In this document: piece after piece, positions 25,813 to 35,365 of the stretch
Layout of the letters: each line of letters opens with the position of its first letter
Position numbering within the stretch: position 1 is the stretch's first letter
NCBI RefSeq assembly: GCF_013868135.1
Contig: NZ_JACEMU010000013.1
Coordinates: 1 to 64,000, forward strand
Reading direction: 5' to 3'
DNA: 64,000 nt
Origin: Paracoccus sp. S1E-3
GTDB lineage: Bacteria; Pseudomonadota; Alphaproteobacteria; Rhodobacterales; Rhodobacteraceae
Program-made: the position numbers and the translations under genes
Notes under the pieces: generated by a model
The model's input: the letters and a program-made list of their open reading frames with translations, nothing else
Told to the model about the DNA's origin: nothing
Database searches by the model: none

Positions 25813-26691
25813 TCAGCGCTCTCTCAGACGGGGGTTGAAGGCATCGTTCAGGCCGTCGCCGACAAGGCTGACGCCCAGCACGGTCAGAAAGATCATCACG
25901 CCGGGCAGCGTCACCACCCACCATGCGTCCAGCAGATATTCCCGGCCCGAACCGATCATCAGGCCCCATGACATGACGTTCGGATCGGACAGGCCCAGAA
26001 AGCTCAAGCCCGCCTCGAACAGGATCGCCATGCCGATGGTCAGCGTGGCCGAGACGATCAGCGGCGGCAGCGCATTGGGCAGGATCACCCGCCAGATGAT
26101 ATTGCCGTCCCCTGCCCCGATGGCGCGCATGGCGCTGACATATTCCAGCGTGCGGATGCGGCGGAACTCGGCCCGGGTCAGGCGCGCGGTCTGCGGCCAG
26201 CTGACGATGCCGATGGCCAGCGCCACGTTCATCAGCGTCGGCTGAAACAGCGTCACCACCACCATTGCGAACAGCAGGGGCGGCAGCACCTGAAAGAACT
26301 CGGTGACGCGCATCAGCAGATCGTCGACCCAGCCGCCATAGAACCCGGCATAGGCGCCGATCACCACCCCGATCACCATGGTGATCAGCGCGGCGGCAAA
26401 GCCCACCGCCAGCGTGGCGCGGCCGCCCGCGATCAGCCCAGCAAGAATGTCGCGACCGAGGTTGTCGGTGCCCAGCGGGATCGTCGGGTCGTCACCCGGC
26501 GGCGACAGCGGCGCCCAGACGATTTCGAACGGGTCGACGTGATACAGAAACGGCCCGGCAAAGGTCATCAGCACGACCAGCGTCAGCAGCAGCAGCCCCA
26601 GCATGGCGGCGGGGCTGCGGCGAAAGATGTCCCAGGCTTCGGCCATCGGGCCACGGGCGGCTGGAACCGAGGTTCTGGCTTGCGCGGTCAT
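25813..26691 (-). CDS. Peptide-type ABC transporter permease (DppC family)
   Basis: A 292-residue permease with about six membrane segments, an N-terminal EAWDIFRRSPAAMLGLLLL typical of DppC, and the EAA loop EYVSAMRAIGAGDGNIIWRVILPNALPPLIV. The preceding LGTDNLGRDILAGLIAGGR block is also family-typical. I chose the ATG at 26691, 4 bp after the DppB stop with AAAGGA upstream; a TTG 7 codons earlier would overlap dppB. Confidence 0.9.
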   Translation of the reverse strand: MTAQARTSVPAARGPMAEAWDIFRRSPAAMLGLLLLTLVVLMTFAGPFLYHVDPFEIVWAPLSPPGDDPTIPLGTDNLGRDILAGLIAGGRATLAVGFAAALITMVIGVVIGAYAGFYGGWVDDLLMRVTEFFQVLPPLLFAMVVVTLFQPTLMNVALAIGIVSWPQTARLTRAEFRRIRTLEYVSAMRAIGAGDGNIIWRVILPNALPPLIVSATLTIGMAILFEAGLSFLGLSDPNVMSWGLMIGSGREYLLDAWWVVTLPGVMIFLTVLGVSLVGDGLNDAFNPRLRER

Positions 26692-26695
26692 GGGC

Positions 26696-27667
26696 TCAAT
26701 GTCCTTTGGCAAGGCGCGGATCCAGCAGACGCGAGACGAAATCGGTCAGCAGGTTCGCGATGATGACAAGCAGGGTGGAGAAGAACAGGATGCCCAGCAC
26801 GGTCGGATAGTCGCGGGCAAGGATCGACTGAAAGGCCAGCGTGCCAAGACCGGGCCAGCTGAACACCGTCTCGACCAGAACCGCGCCGGAAATGATGGCG
26901 CCGAACTGCATCCCGGCCACGGTGACGACCGGCAACAGCGCGTTGCGGAAGGCGTGATGGTTCAGCACCCGCCTTTCGCTGACGCCCTTGGCGCGGGCGG
27001 TGCGGATATAATCGGCGCCCAGCACTTCCAGCATCGAGGCGCGGGTCAACCGGCTGTATTGCGCCAGATAGACCAGCCCCAGCGTCAGCGCAGGCAGCAC
27101 AAGGTGGTGCGCGATGTCCAGCGCCCGCACCAGCGGGCCGCCCTGTTTCACGATGTTGATCATGCCGGCGACCGGGAACAGCGGGATTTTGGCCGCGAAC
27201 AGGATCACCAGCATCAGCCCGGTCCAGAAGACCGGCGCCGAATAGCCGACCAGCGACAGGACCGTGACCAGCGTCGAGGCGATGCCGCGCGGTTTTCTGG
27301 CCGCCATGACCCCCAACCGGGTGCCGACGATCAGCGCGAAGGCCAGCGCGGCGGTCACCAGCAGCAGCGTCGGCCCCAGCCGCGACAGGATCAGTTCGAC
27401 CACCGGGCGGTTGTAGAAATACGAGGTGCCCAGATCGCCCTGCAGCGCCCGGCCCAGATACAGGCCCAACTGCGTCAGGATGGGCTTGTCCAGCCCGTAT
27501 TGCTGGCGGATGGCGGCCATGACCTCGGCATTGGCGCCGCCCATCTCGCCCGCGATCACCTCGGCCGGGTCGCCGGGGGCAAGCTGGATCAGCAGGAAGT
27601 TCAGGACCAGCACGGCAAGGATCAGGGCGGCTGCGTAAAGCAGCTGCCGCAGGATACGATAAGCCAT
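26696..27667 (-). CDS. Peptide-type ABC transporter permease (DppB family)
   Basis: A 323-residue permease that begins MAYRILRQLLYAAALILAVLVLNFLLIQLAPGDPAE, the usual DppB opening, and contains the EAA loop DYIRTARAKGVSERRVLNHHAFRNALLPVV and the final IILVNLLTDF-like IIANLLTDFVSRLLDPR. It lies 13 bp downstream of the binding-protein gene. Confidence 0.92.
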   Translation of the reverse strand: MAYRILRQLLYAAALILAVLVLNFLLIQLAPGDPAEVIAGEMGGANAEVMAAIRQQYGLDKPILTQLGLYLGRALQGDLGTSYFYNRPVVELILSRLGPTLLLVTAALAFALIVGTRLGVMAARKPRGIASTLVTVLSLVGYSAPVFWTGLMLVILFAAKIPLFPVAGMINIVKQGGPLVRALDIAHHLVLPALTLGLVYLAQYSRLTRASMLEVLGADYIRTARAKGVSERRVLNHHAFRNALLPVVTVAGMQFGAIISGAVLVETVFSWPGLGTLAFQSILARDYPTVLGILFFSTLLVIIANLLTDFVSRLLDPRLAKGH

Positions 27668-27680
27668 CGGAAATCTCCGC

Positions 27681-29276
27681 CTATTGCTTCAGCCAGACCT
27701 CGTCCATCGGTCCCATCGGACCCCAGATCGAGATCGGCGGGTTCTGCACGGCCTGATTATAGACCGTATGATAGGGCACTTCGTTGATATAGTGGATCGG
27801 GATGTCGTCGGTGATCTGCTTGAAGGCCTGCGCATAAAGGTCCTTGCGGCGGGCCTGATCCGCCTCGACCCCGGCTTCGTTCAGCAGCTTGTCGACATTC
27901 TCGTTGCAATATTGCTGGGTGTTCGACCAGATAATGCCCTCGCGGATGTTCGAGCAGAGATAGGTCCGGTTCACCCCGATCACCGGGTCACCCCAGTTGA
28001 AGACCTGATCCATGGTCATGTCGAAGTCGTAATTCGAGATACGCTGCGCCCAGGTCGGAAAATCCGGCGAGGCGCGGACGCTGACCGTGATCCCGATCTT
28101 GGCCAGCGCCGCCTTGACATATTCCGCGACCGCGCGCTGCTGTTCCTCGATATCGGGGATATAGTCGATCTGAAGTTCCAGCTTCTTGCCGCCATCACCA
28201 TAACCGGCTTCGGTCAACAGCGCCTTGGCCTTGTCCAGATCGAAGTCATAGCGGGCCACATCCTCGGTGAAGAAGGGGCTGCTTTCCACCACCGGCTCGA
28301 TCGCCGGTTTCGACAGCCCGGCATGCAGCGCCTTGGTCACGAAATTGCGGTCGATAGCATAGCCGATCGCCTGACGCACGCGCACATCCGACAGCGCCGG
28401 GTTCTTGGTGTTGAAGGCCAGCCAGTTGATCGGGCCGATACCGGCATAACCCTTGTCGGTCAGACCCATGCCCTGCGCCTTCTCCAGACGCCGGATCAGC
28501 CGGGTGGAATCGAGCAGCGGATAAAGCTGCGCCTCGCCCGATTCCATCGCCAGAACGGCCGAGTTCGCGTCCTGATATTGCCGGATCACGATGCTGTCGA
28601 GATAGGGCTTTCCTTCCAGAAAGAAGCCGTCATAGCGTTCCAGAACGATATACTGGCCCGGCTCGAACTTGGTGACCTTGAACGGGCCGGACCCGACCGG
28701 CAGGTTGTTCTTGGGGTTCGACTTGATGTCCTGACCATCGTCAAAGACATGCTTGGGCAGGATCGGCGTCAGCGCCGAGGACAGCGCCAGCAGGATCGCC
28801 GGATGCGGCGTCTTCATGCGGATGACCACGGTCTGCGGATCGGGCGCCTCGAAGGCCTCGACCGGTTCCAGCATCGACGAGAACGGGTGATTGTCCTTGA
28901 CCACGTTCAGCGACCAGATCACGTCCTCCGACGTGATCGGCTTGCCGTCATGGAAGGTCGCGCCCTGCCGCAGCTTCAGCGTCAGCACCTTGTTGTCGGG
29001 GCTGAATTCCCAGCTTTCGGCCAGATAGGGCTGCGGGGTGAAATCCTCGCCATAGCGCAGCAGCGTGGCGAAGATCTGGGCGGCGGGCACGGCGGTGGCG
29101 ATGCCGGACTGCACGGCGGCGTTCAGGTGCCGGGGCTTCTGGGTCGAGGCCATGACCAGCGTGCCGCCGCGCTGCGGCTCCTCCTGGGCGAAAAGCGGCG
29201 ACGAGCAGGCCAGCACGATCAGGGCCGCCACGCCGCCAAGCAGGGTGCGACGGCTGAAGATGGGGGTAAGTTTCAT
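27681..29276 (-). CDS. ABC transporter substrate-binding protein, family 5 (peptide/nickel type)
   Basis: About 531 residues. The N terminus FSRRTLLGGVAALIVLACSSPLFAQ contains a twin-arginine motif, so Tat export is possible, though a Sec signal cannot be excluded. The family 5 core is clear: YLAESWEFSPDNKVLTLKLRQGATFHDGKPITSEDVIWSL, GSGPFKVTKFEPGQYIVLERYDGFF and VRQAIGYAIDR. Binding proteins of this family take peptides, opines or glycosides; the ligand here is unknown. The ATG at 29276 follows AGGAGA; the frame extends upstream without content. Confidence 0.9.
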   Translation of the reverse strand: MKLTPIFSRRTLLGGVAALIVLACSSPLFAQEEPQRGGTLVMASTQKPRHLNAAVQSGIATAVPAAQIFATLLRYGEDFTPQPYLAESWEFSPDNKVLTLKLRQGATFHDGKPITSEDVIWSLNVVKDNHPFSSMLEPVEAFEAPDPQTVVIRMKTPHPAILLALSSALTPILPKHVFDDGQDIKSNPKNNLPVGSGPFKVTKFEPGQYIVLERYDGFFLEGKPYLDSIVIRQYQDANSAVLAMESGEAQLYPLLDSTRLIRRLEKAQGMGLTDKGYAGIGPINWLAFNTKNPALSDVRVRQAIGYAIDRNFVTKALHAGLSKPAIEPVVESSPFFTEDVARYDFDLDKAKALLTEAGYGDGGKKLELQIDYIPDIEEQQRAVAEYVKAALAKIGITVSVRASPDFPTWAQRISNYDFDMTMDQVFNWGDPVIGVNRTYLCSNIREGIIWSNTQQYCNENVDKLLNEAGVEADQARRKDLYAQAFKQITDDIPIHYINEVPYHTVYNQAVQNPPISIWGPMGPMDEVWLKQ

Positions 29277-29384
29277 CGGTCTCTCCTGTCGGGACATGCG
29301 CCGGATTTTTGTGCCGGTCGCGGACAGGTTCATGAATCCGTCACAGCTTACCTTGCGGCAAATGCATTTTTGCTGCCGAATTCC

Positions 29385-30329
29385 TCAGAAATCCTGTGGA
29401 ATATAGGGCCGCACGAAAGCGCGGTCGAATTCGCCGCGCATCGCCTGCATCTCGCAAGTAGCGATAATCGCTTCGGAAACCGGAGACAATTTGACATCTC
29501 GTCGCGTCAGAAAGCCGGCGCGGGGCGCATCGTGATCGCCCGCAAGGGGAAGCCGGACCAGATCGCCGCTGGCATAGGTCTGCTTGCTCATTGGGCGGAT
29601 GTTGAACACGCCATAACACATTCCCGCCGCGATCAGCGCCCGCATCATGTCGGTCGAGCGCGCCGAATAGACCACGTTCGGCGTCAACCCGCGCGCCGCG
29701 AACAGGTCCATCAGATAGCGCCGCGACAATTCCAGATCCAGCACCACCAGCGGCTCGGGCGCCAGCTGTTCCAGCGTCACGAATCGGCCGCTGGCCAGTG
29801 GGTGCGACGCCGGCAGCGCCGCATGGGGATAGCCCACGAACAGCGACAGGAAACGATAGGCCAGTTCATGCACCGGGCCGTAGCACAGCGCAAAATCGGC
29901 ATCGCCGCTGTCCAGAATCCGCACGATCTCCTCGGAATTCCCCTCGATCACATCAATCTTCAGATTCGGGTAACGCTGCCGGACCTCGGACAGGATCGTC
30001 GGCAGCAGGATCGGCGCCAGTGGCGTGAAACAGGCGATCCGGGCCGTGCCGTCCACAATCTGCTCGAGATCGGTGATCTTGCTGTCGAACCGTGCCTGCG
30101 CCGACAGCAGAAGGCGGATTTCATCCAGGAATTTCCGCCCGAACACGGTGACCGCGATCCCGCGCGACGGCACGCGGGCAAAGATCGGCTGCCCGGCCTG
30201 CGCCTCGATATGGTCGATGGCGGCGGCGATCGAGGATGGCGAGACCGCCAGCGCCTCGGCCGCCGCGGTGATCGACTGATGCCGCTCGGCCGCTTCCAGA
30301 TAGCGCAGGTGCTTCAGCGTGTAATGCAT
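29385..30329 (-). CDS. LysR family transcriptional regulator
   Basis: A 314-residue regulator with the LysR winged helix at the N terminus (LKHLRYLEAAERHQSITAAAEALAVSPSSIAAAIDHIEAQAGQPIF, about residues 5-50) and a two-lobed effector domain (IACFTPLAPILLPTILSEVRQRYPNLKIDVIEG). It is on the same strand as the ABC transporter, 108 bp upstream, and divergent from the amidohydrolase/GTPase pair. It probably controls one or both. Confidence 0.9.
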   Translation of the reverse strand: MHYTLKHLRYLEAAERHQSITAAAEALAVSPSSIAAAIDHIEAQAGQPIFARVPSRGIAVTVFGRKFLDEIRLLLSAQARFDSKITDLEQIVDGTARIACFTPLAPILLPTILSEVRQRYPNLKIDVIEGNSEEIVRILDSGDADFALCYGPVHELAYRFLSLFVGYPHAALPASHPLASGRFVTLEQLAPEPLVVLDLELSRRYLMDLFAARGLTPNVVYSARSTDMMRALIAAGMCYGVFNIRPMSKQTYASGDLVRLPLAGDHDAPRAGFLTRRDVKLSPVSEAIIATCEMQAMRGEFDRAFVRPYIPQDF

Positions 30330-30432
30330 CTCATCCTCAGCGAAATAGAGGAATTACCCCGCAATTATGCATTTCACGCAGGATATTTGTCACGATTATT
30401 CTGCATCGCAGCCCCATCCGACGGAGAGTTGC
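30330..30432. promoter_or_regulatory. Divergent promoter region, lysR / amidohydrolase
   Basis: This AT-rich 103 bp gap holds repeated ATGCAT-like words (ending near 30328, at 30367-30372 and, as CTGCAT, at about 30401-30406). They may mark LysR contact points, which are loosely T-N11-A. No clear sigma-70 hexamers could be fixed by eye. Confidence 0.3.
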
Positions 30433-32067
30433 ATGACCCCGACCCTTTTTTCTGCCCGCCGCATCATCACCATGGACCCGTCCCGCCCCGAGGCCACGCA
30501 TGTCCTCGTCTCCGGCGACGGCCGGATTCTCGCCGTGGGCACCCCGGATGAGATGGGGGACTCGGGCGAGGCGACCCGTGACGACCGATTCGCCGACAAG
30601 ATCCTGATGCCGGGCTTTGTCGAGGGGCACGCGCATATGATGGAAGGCTCGGTCTGGCGCTTCACCTATCTGGGCCATTACGCCCGCATCGCCCCCGATG
30701 GCCGCCACTGGGACGGCATCACCAGCACCGATGCGCTGATCGCGCGGCTGCGCGAACGGGCGGCGGAACTGGGCGACGGGCCGGTGGTCGGCTGGGGTTT
30801 CGATCCGCTGTTCGTCCCCGGCGAGCGGCTGTCGCGGCTGGATCTCGACCGGGTTTCGACCACCCAGCCGGTGGTGGTGCTGCATTCCAACATGCACCTG
30901 CTGACCGCCAACAGCGCAGCGCTGGAACTGGCGGGCTATGACGAAAACACCGATGTGCCGGGCGTGCTGCACAGCGCCGACGGCCAATTGCACGGCGAAT
31001 TGCACGAAATGGCCGCCATGTTCCCGGTCATGCGCCGCGTCGGCGCCAGTTTCCGCAATCTGGGCGGCGATCCCGAATCGATCTGGAATTTCGCCCGCTC
31101 GGCCTGCCGGGCCGGGGTGACGACCTCGACCGACCTCTTGAACGATCTGGCCGAGGAAACGCTGGCCGATCTGCTGGCGACGACTGGCGAGGACGGCTAT
31201 CCGCTGCGCGTGGTGCCGATGCTGTCGGCGCTGGCGATGCCCCCGACCGAGGTCGGTCCGCGGGCGCTGGAACTGCGCGCGCGTTCGACCGACCGGCTGC
31301 GGATGGGCGGCGTCAAGATCATCACCGATGGCTCGATTCAGGGCTTTACCGCCCAACTGCTGGCGCCGGGCTATTATCGCGGCACCGATAACGGCATCTG
31401 GAACATCGCCCCCGAGGCGCTGAACGCCATGGTCGACGACCTGAACCGGCAGGGCATCCAGATGCATATTCACGTCAATGGCGACGGCGCCAGCCTGGCC
31501 GCGATCGAGGCGCTGGAGGCCGCGCTGGCGGGCCATTTCCGCCCCGATCATCGCCACACGCTGCAACATTGCCAGATGGCCGACCGGGCGCAACTGCGCC
31601 GCATCGCCGCGCTGCAATGCTGCGTGAACCTGTTCGCCAACCACCTCTATTATTTCGGCGACAAGCATTATGAAATCACCATCGGCCCGGAACGCGCCTG
31701 CCGGATGAACCCCTGCGCCAGCGCGCTGGAACTGGGCATTCCGCTGGCAATCCATTCCGATGCCCCGATCACCCCGCTGGCGCCACTGGTCACCGCATGG
31801 TGCGCGATCAACCGCCTGACCGACGGCGGACGGCAGCTTGGCACGTCCGAGCGCATCTCGCTGGATCAGGCGCTTTATGCCATCACGCTCGGCGCCGCCC
31901 ATACGCTGAAGCTCGACGCCGAAATCGGCTCGGTCGAGGTCGGCAAGCGCGCCGATTTCGCGGTGCTGGAAGACGATCCCCATGCCCTCGGGGCTGAGCG
32001 GCTGCGCGAGGTGCGGGTCTGGGGCACGATTTTCGGCGGTCAGCCGGTCCAGACGGGATCGTTCTGA
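30433..32067 (+). CDS. YtcJ-like amidohydrolase
   Basis: A 544-residue metal-dependent hydrolase of the amidohydrolase-3/YtcJ type. The metal-binding H-x-H is at 66-68 (GFVEGHAHMM); GGVKIITDGSIQG, HIHVNGDGA, HCQM and HSDAPI supply the remaining canonical positions. Such enzymes hydrolyse amide, urea or lactam bonds. The usual HAIGD motif is HVNGD here. A GGAGAG site precedes the ATG at 30433; the frame begins earlier but without homology. The next gene, a G3E GTPase, begins directly after its stop codon. Confidence 0.87.
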   Translation: MTPTLFSARRIITMDPSRPEATHVLVSGDGRILAVGTPDEMGDSGEATRDDRFADKILMPGFVEGHAHMMEGSVWRFTYLGHYARIAPDGRHWDGITSTDALIARLRERAAELGDGPVVGWGFDPLFVPGERLSRLDLDRVSTTQPVVVLHSNMHLLTANSAALELAGYDENTDVPGVLHSADGQLHGELHEMAAMFPVMRRVGASFRNLGGDPESIWNFARSACRAGVTTSTDLLNDLAEETLADLLATTGEDGYPLRVVPMLSALAMPPTEVGPRALELRARSTDRLRMGGVKIITDGSIQGFTAQLLAPGYYRGTDNGIWNIAPEALNAMVDDLNRQGIQMHIHVNGDGASLAAIEALEAALAGHFRPDHRHTLQHCQMADRAQLRRIAALQCCVNLFANHLYYFGDKHYEITIGPERACRMNPCASALELGIPLAIHSDAPITPLAPLVTAWCAINRLTDGGRQLGTSERISLDQALYAITLGAAHTLKLDAEIGSVEVGKRADFAVLEDDPHALGAERLREVRVWGTIFGGQPVQTGSF

Positions 32068-32994
32068 ATGGACGCGGCACTGCCGGTCAACCTGCTCTGC
32101 GGCTATCTGGGCGCGGGCAAGACCACGCTGCTGAACCGGCTTCTGGAACAGGACGATCAACGCATTCTGGTCATGGTCAATGATTTCGGCGACATCGCCG
32201 TCGACGCCACGATGATCGCGGGCCGTTCGGCCGAAACCATCCAGCTCAGCAATGGCTGCATCTGCTGTTCGATGGGCGGCGGCCTGTTCGAGGCGTTCGA
32301 ACGCGCGCTGGCGCTGCGCGAGCACGTCGACCGGCTGGTGATCGAGGCCAGCGGCGTGGCCGAACCCGACCGGCTGGCCAATTTCGCCCGCGCCGAACCC
32401 GATCTCGATTGCCGCGCCGTCATCGCCGTGGTCGATCCGCCAAGCCTCGCGGACCGTCTGGCCGACCCGAAAATCGGCAAGGTGGTGGAGCGCCAGATCG
32501 CCGGCGCCGACGCGGTATTCCTGTCCCGCGCCGATGTCGCCGACGCTGCCGCGATGCGGCAGGCTGCCCGGCTTGTCGGCGGCATCAACCCGCTGGCCAG
32601 CCAGCACCAGCACCTAGATGGCGGCTTTCTGACCGCATTGGCCGCGCGGCACGACGCAAACAGCCTGTCCGCAATGGGGGCACCCGGCAACCACCAGCAG
32701 CTTTTTGCCAGCCGCACCATTGCGGTTGACGCAGTCCCGAATGCGCATGACCTGACCGCGCTCCTGACCGGGCACGGGGGCGCGATCCATCGCCTGAAGG
32801 GCTATGTCCAGTTGCCCGGCCTGACCCAAGTTCACCTGCTGCAACTGGCCGGCGGGGTGCTGTCGTTGGAACCCGTCGACGCCCCGGAAGGTATCGCCAT
32901 CAACCAGCTGGTCGCGATTTCACCCGATGCAGGGGCGCTGGCAACACTGGCGGCAGAGGTGGCGGCGTCTCACGACATTCAGCGCAGATCCTGA
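32068..32994 (+). CDS. G3E-family (CobW/YjiA-like) GTPase, putative metallochaperone
   Basis: A 308-residue COG0523 protein. Walker A GYLGAGKTT is at residues 12-20, the metal-binding CxCC is CICC at 64-67, and the switch/Walker B region reads RLVIEASGVAEPDRL. The guanine-specificity motif, normally NKxD, is SRAD at 153-156, so nucleotide preference may be altered. The C-terminal CobW_C domain follows. G3E proteins insert metals into partner enzymes. It starts immediately after the amidohydrolase stop (TGAATG), so it probably serves that enzyme. Confidence 0.87.
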   Translation: MDAALPVNLLCGYLGAGKTTLLNRLLEQDDQRILVMVNDFGDIAVDATMIAGRSAETIQLSNGCICCSMGGGLFEAFERALALREHVDRLVIEASGVAEPDRLANFARAEPDLDCRAVIAVVDPPSLADRLADPKIGKVVERQIAGADAVFLSRADVADAAAMRQAARLVGGINPLASQHQHLDGGFLTALAARHDANSLSAMGAPGNHQQLFASRTIAVDAVPNAHDLTALLTGHGGAIHRLKGYVQLPGLTQVHLLQLAGGVLSLEPVDAPEGIAINQLVAISPDAGALATLAAEVAASHDIQRRS

Positions 32995-33029
32995 ACCGTC
33001 GCCGGTCTGGCTTAGGCCCAATCCTGCGC

Positions 33030-33051
33030 TCCTGCGCCGCACGGCGCAGGA
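33030..33051. terminator. Hairpin between convergent GTPase and pta genes
   Basis: Perfect 9 bp arms TCCTGCGCC and GGCGCAGGA enclose a 4-base loop in the short gap between two convergent genes. It could end transcription from both sides, though no T-run is present. Confidence 0.5.
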
Positions 33052-33086
33052 GATGAAAGCCGCTTCGCTGCTGCCTCGGCGGCCCG

Positions 33087-34043
33087 TCAGACCGCCTGAA
33101 CCGAGGTGACGGCGGCGGCGGCGATGATGTCATCGACCGACGCGCCCCGCGACAGGTCGTTCGCCGGTTTCGCCAACCCTTGCAGGATCGGCCCGATGGC
33201 GGTCAGGCCGCCCAGCCGTTGGGCGATCTTGTAGCCGATATTGCCCGAACTCAGATCGGGGAAGATGAACACATTCGGCTGGCCGGTCAGGCGGCTGCCC
33301 GGCGCCTTTCTGGCTCGGATGGCGTCATCAAGCGCCGCGTCGAACTGCAATTCGCCATCGACCTCCAGATCGGGCTCGGCCTCGCGGATCATGGTCAGCG
33401 CCTCGCGGATCTTGGTCAGCGAATGATGCTCGGCCGATCCGGCGGTGGAAAAACTCAGCAGCGCGACGCGCGGCGTCTGGTTCAACAGCTGCCGGCAGGA
33501 TGCGGCAGCCGACCGGGCGATGGCGGCCAGTCCCGCCGCGTCGGGGTCGATCACCAGCCCGCAATCGGCGAAGATCATCCCGCCCTTGACGCGCGCGTCC
33601 GGGGCGCAGGCCAGCATCAGGAAGAAACTGCTGACGATCCCGGCATCGGGGGCGCGTCCGATGATCTGCAGGGCCGCGCGCACGGTATCGGCGGTGGTCG
33701 CGACCGCGCCCCCGACGGTGCCGTCCGCCTGCCCCAGCCGGACCCGCATCGCCGCCTGCCGGATCGGGTCGCGCATCTCGATCAGCGCCTGTTCGGCGGT
33801 CATGCCCTTGCTGGCGCGCATGGCCTGCCAATGGGTCGACAGCTCCACCAGATCGGGGGCCTCGGCCGGGATCAACGAGGTGACGCCGGGCAGGTCGGGA
33901 CCGTTCATCAGAGTGACGCGGGCCAGCCCTTCCTCGGTCAACCGGGCGGCCGCTTCGGCGACGCGCGGGTCGTCGCCCTCGGGCAGGATGATATGGCGCG
34001 GCGTGGCGCGGGCGGCGTCGAAGATACGGTCAAGCGGTGTCAT
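33087..34043 (-). CDS. pta: Phosphate acetyltransferase (Pta)
   Basis: A 318-residue short-form Pta without the N-terminal regulatory DRTGG region. It converts acetyl phosphate plus CoA to acetyl-CoA. Key blocks are HIILPEGDDPRVAEAAA, MIFADCGLVIDPDAAGLAAIARSAA, VALLSFSTAGSAEH, GELQFDAALD and NVFIFPDLSSGNIGYKIAQRLGG. It lies at the 3' end of the taurine cluster, where it uses the acetyl phosphate released by Xsc. I chose the ATG at 34043, where the conserved MTPLDRIFDAAR begins. Confidence 0.92.
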   Translation of the reverse strand: MTPLDRIFDAARATPRHIILPEGDDPRVAEAAARLTEEGLARVTLMNGPDLPGVTSLIPAEAPDLVELSTHWQAMRASKGMTAEQALIEMRDPIRQAAMRVRLGQADGTVGGAVATTADTVRAALQIIGRAPDAGIVSSFFLMLACAPDARVKGGMIFADCGLVIDPDAAGLAAIARSAAASCRQLLNQTPRVALLSFSTAGSAEHHSLTKIREALTMIREAEPDLEVDGELQFDAALDDAIRARKAPGSRLTGQPNVFIFPDLSSGNIGYKIAQRLGGLTAIGPILQGLAKPANDLSRGASVDDIIAAAAVTSVQAV

Positions 34044-34181
34044 GGCGGCGGCCCTTTCAGAAGGCAACGGCTGTTGAGGGTTGCGCGCAACCGCGCAACG
34101 AAGGGTGTGTTTCGTCCGGGCACGACTTCTCTGTGCCCCCGCCCGTATGCGGTGGTTTCGGGTCGTTTCGGTGGCCTCGCC

Positions 34182-35198
34182 TCAACCCAGGAAGTGCAAC
34201 CCGGCGACGACGAAGACGCCAAGGAAGATGGTCTCGGCCACGATCAGCGCGATGGCGCCGCCGCCGACTTCCAGCATCTTCTTCAACGAGGTCTTGATGC
34301 CGACCGCCGCGATCGAGATCAGCAGCGCCCAGCGCGACAGATCGCCCGCCGCGTCCAATACCACCTGCGGGATCAGCCCGAAGCTGTTCAGCGCCGCCAG
34401 CACCAGAAAGCCGATGACGAAGCCCGGCAGCAGCGGCGGCGCCTTGCCGCCATCGGTATCGGCCAGCCCGCGGGCCCGGATCACCAGCGAGAAGCACAGC
34501 ACCACCGGCGCCAGCATCGACACCCGGATCAGCTTTACCAGCGTCGCCGTCTCGCCGGTTTCCGGACCGATGGAAAAGCCCGCGCCGACCACCTGCGCCA
34601 CGTCGTGGATGGTGCCGCCCAGGAACACCCCGCTGTCACGCGGCGTGAAGCCGAAGGCATTGGAAAGCATCGGATAAAGCACCATGGCGATGGTCGAGAG
34701 CACGGTCACCGACAGCACCGTGAAGACCAGATCACGCTCGGATTTCTCGTGCTTGGGCAGCACCGCAGCGATGGCCATGGCGGCCGAAGCGCCGCAGATC
34801 GCGACCGAGCCGCCGGTCAGCAGCGCAAAGCGCCAGCCCCGCCCGACGAAGCGGCTAGCCCCCAGCGCGAACAGGATGGTCAGGATCACCCCGGCCACCA
34901 CCAGCGCGATCGAGGCCCCGCCAAGCGCGGCCAGCATATCGACCGAGATCCGTGCGCCCAGCAGCGCCACCCCCAGCCGCAGCACGGTGCGGGCGGTGAA
35001 GGCGATGCCCGGCGCGGTGCGGGTGCCCTCATCAGCCAGAAAGTTCAGCGCCAGCCCCAGCAGCAGCGCCAGCAGCATCGCCGGCGCGCCGTAATGGTCG
35101 GACAGGAACTGCGCAGTCGCGGCCACCAGAACCGAGACAGCAAAGCCCGGAAAGGCATCGGCCAGCGTGCCGCGCGAAGGGATCATGGTGGTCAGCAT
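34182..35198 (-). CDS. tauZ: TauZ, putative sulfate/sulfite exporter (YeiH family)
   Basis: A 338-residue membrane protein with about ten segments from the COG2855/YeiH family. Landmarks are LALLLGLALNFLADE, RLGVALLGARI, TGGSVAICGASAAMAIA and FLGGTIHDVAQVVGAG. In Rhodobacter and Paracoccus taurine clusters the homologue TauZ is thought to export the sulfite or sulfate left after desulfonation. It lies between xsc and pta, as in those clusters. Confidence 0.88.
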   Translation of the reverse strand: MLTTMIPSRGTLADAFPGFAVSVLVAATAQFLSDHYGAPAMLLALLLGLALNFLADEGTRTAPGIAFTARTVLRLGVALLGARISVDMLAALGGASIALVVAGVILTILFALGASRFVGRGWRFALLTGGSVAICGASAAMAIAAVLPKHEKSERDLVFTVLSVTVLSTIAMVLYPMLSNAFGFTPRDSGVFLGGTIHDVAQVVGAGFSIGPETGETATLVKLIRVSMLAPVVLCFSLVIRARGLADTDGGKAPPLLPGFVIGFLVLAALNSFGLIPQVVLDAAGDLSRWALLISIAAVGIKTSLKKMLEVGGGAIALIVAETIFLGVFVVAGLHFLG

Positions 35199-35365
35199 TG
35201 TCGTCTCCGGTCAGGGTCGGAACCTTCCGGCGATGAGAGCGCCCGCGCCGGAAGGAAGGTAATGGAACCGCAGCGACCCAAGGGAATTGCGGCTGTCGCC
35301 AAAAGCAGGCGACCCGCAGGTCGGCGCAGCATGGGCGGGGCGCGTCGCGCCCTGCCCGTCTTTTC

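Noticed and set aside
27684..30551. A 955-codon plus-strand frame antisense to the binding-protein and lysR genes
   Set aside because: Same reason: antisense to clearly recognised genes and of unnatural composition.
30337..32613. A 758-codon minus-strand frame opposite the amidohydrolase
   Set aside because: The plus-strand amidohydrolase has catalytic motifs and a ribosome site; the antisense frame has neither.
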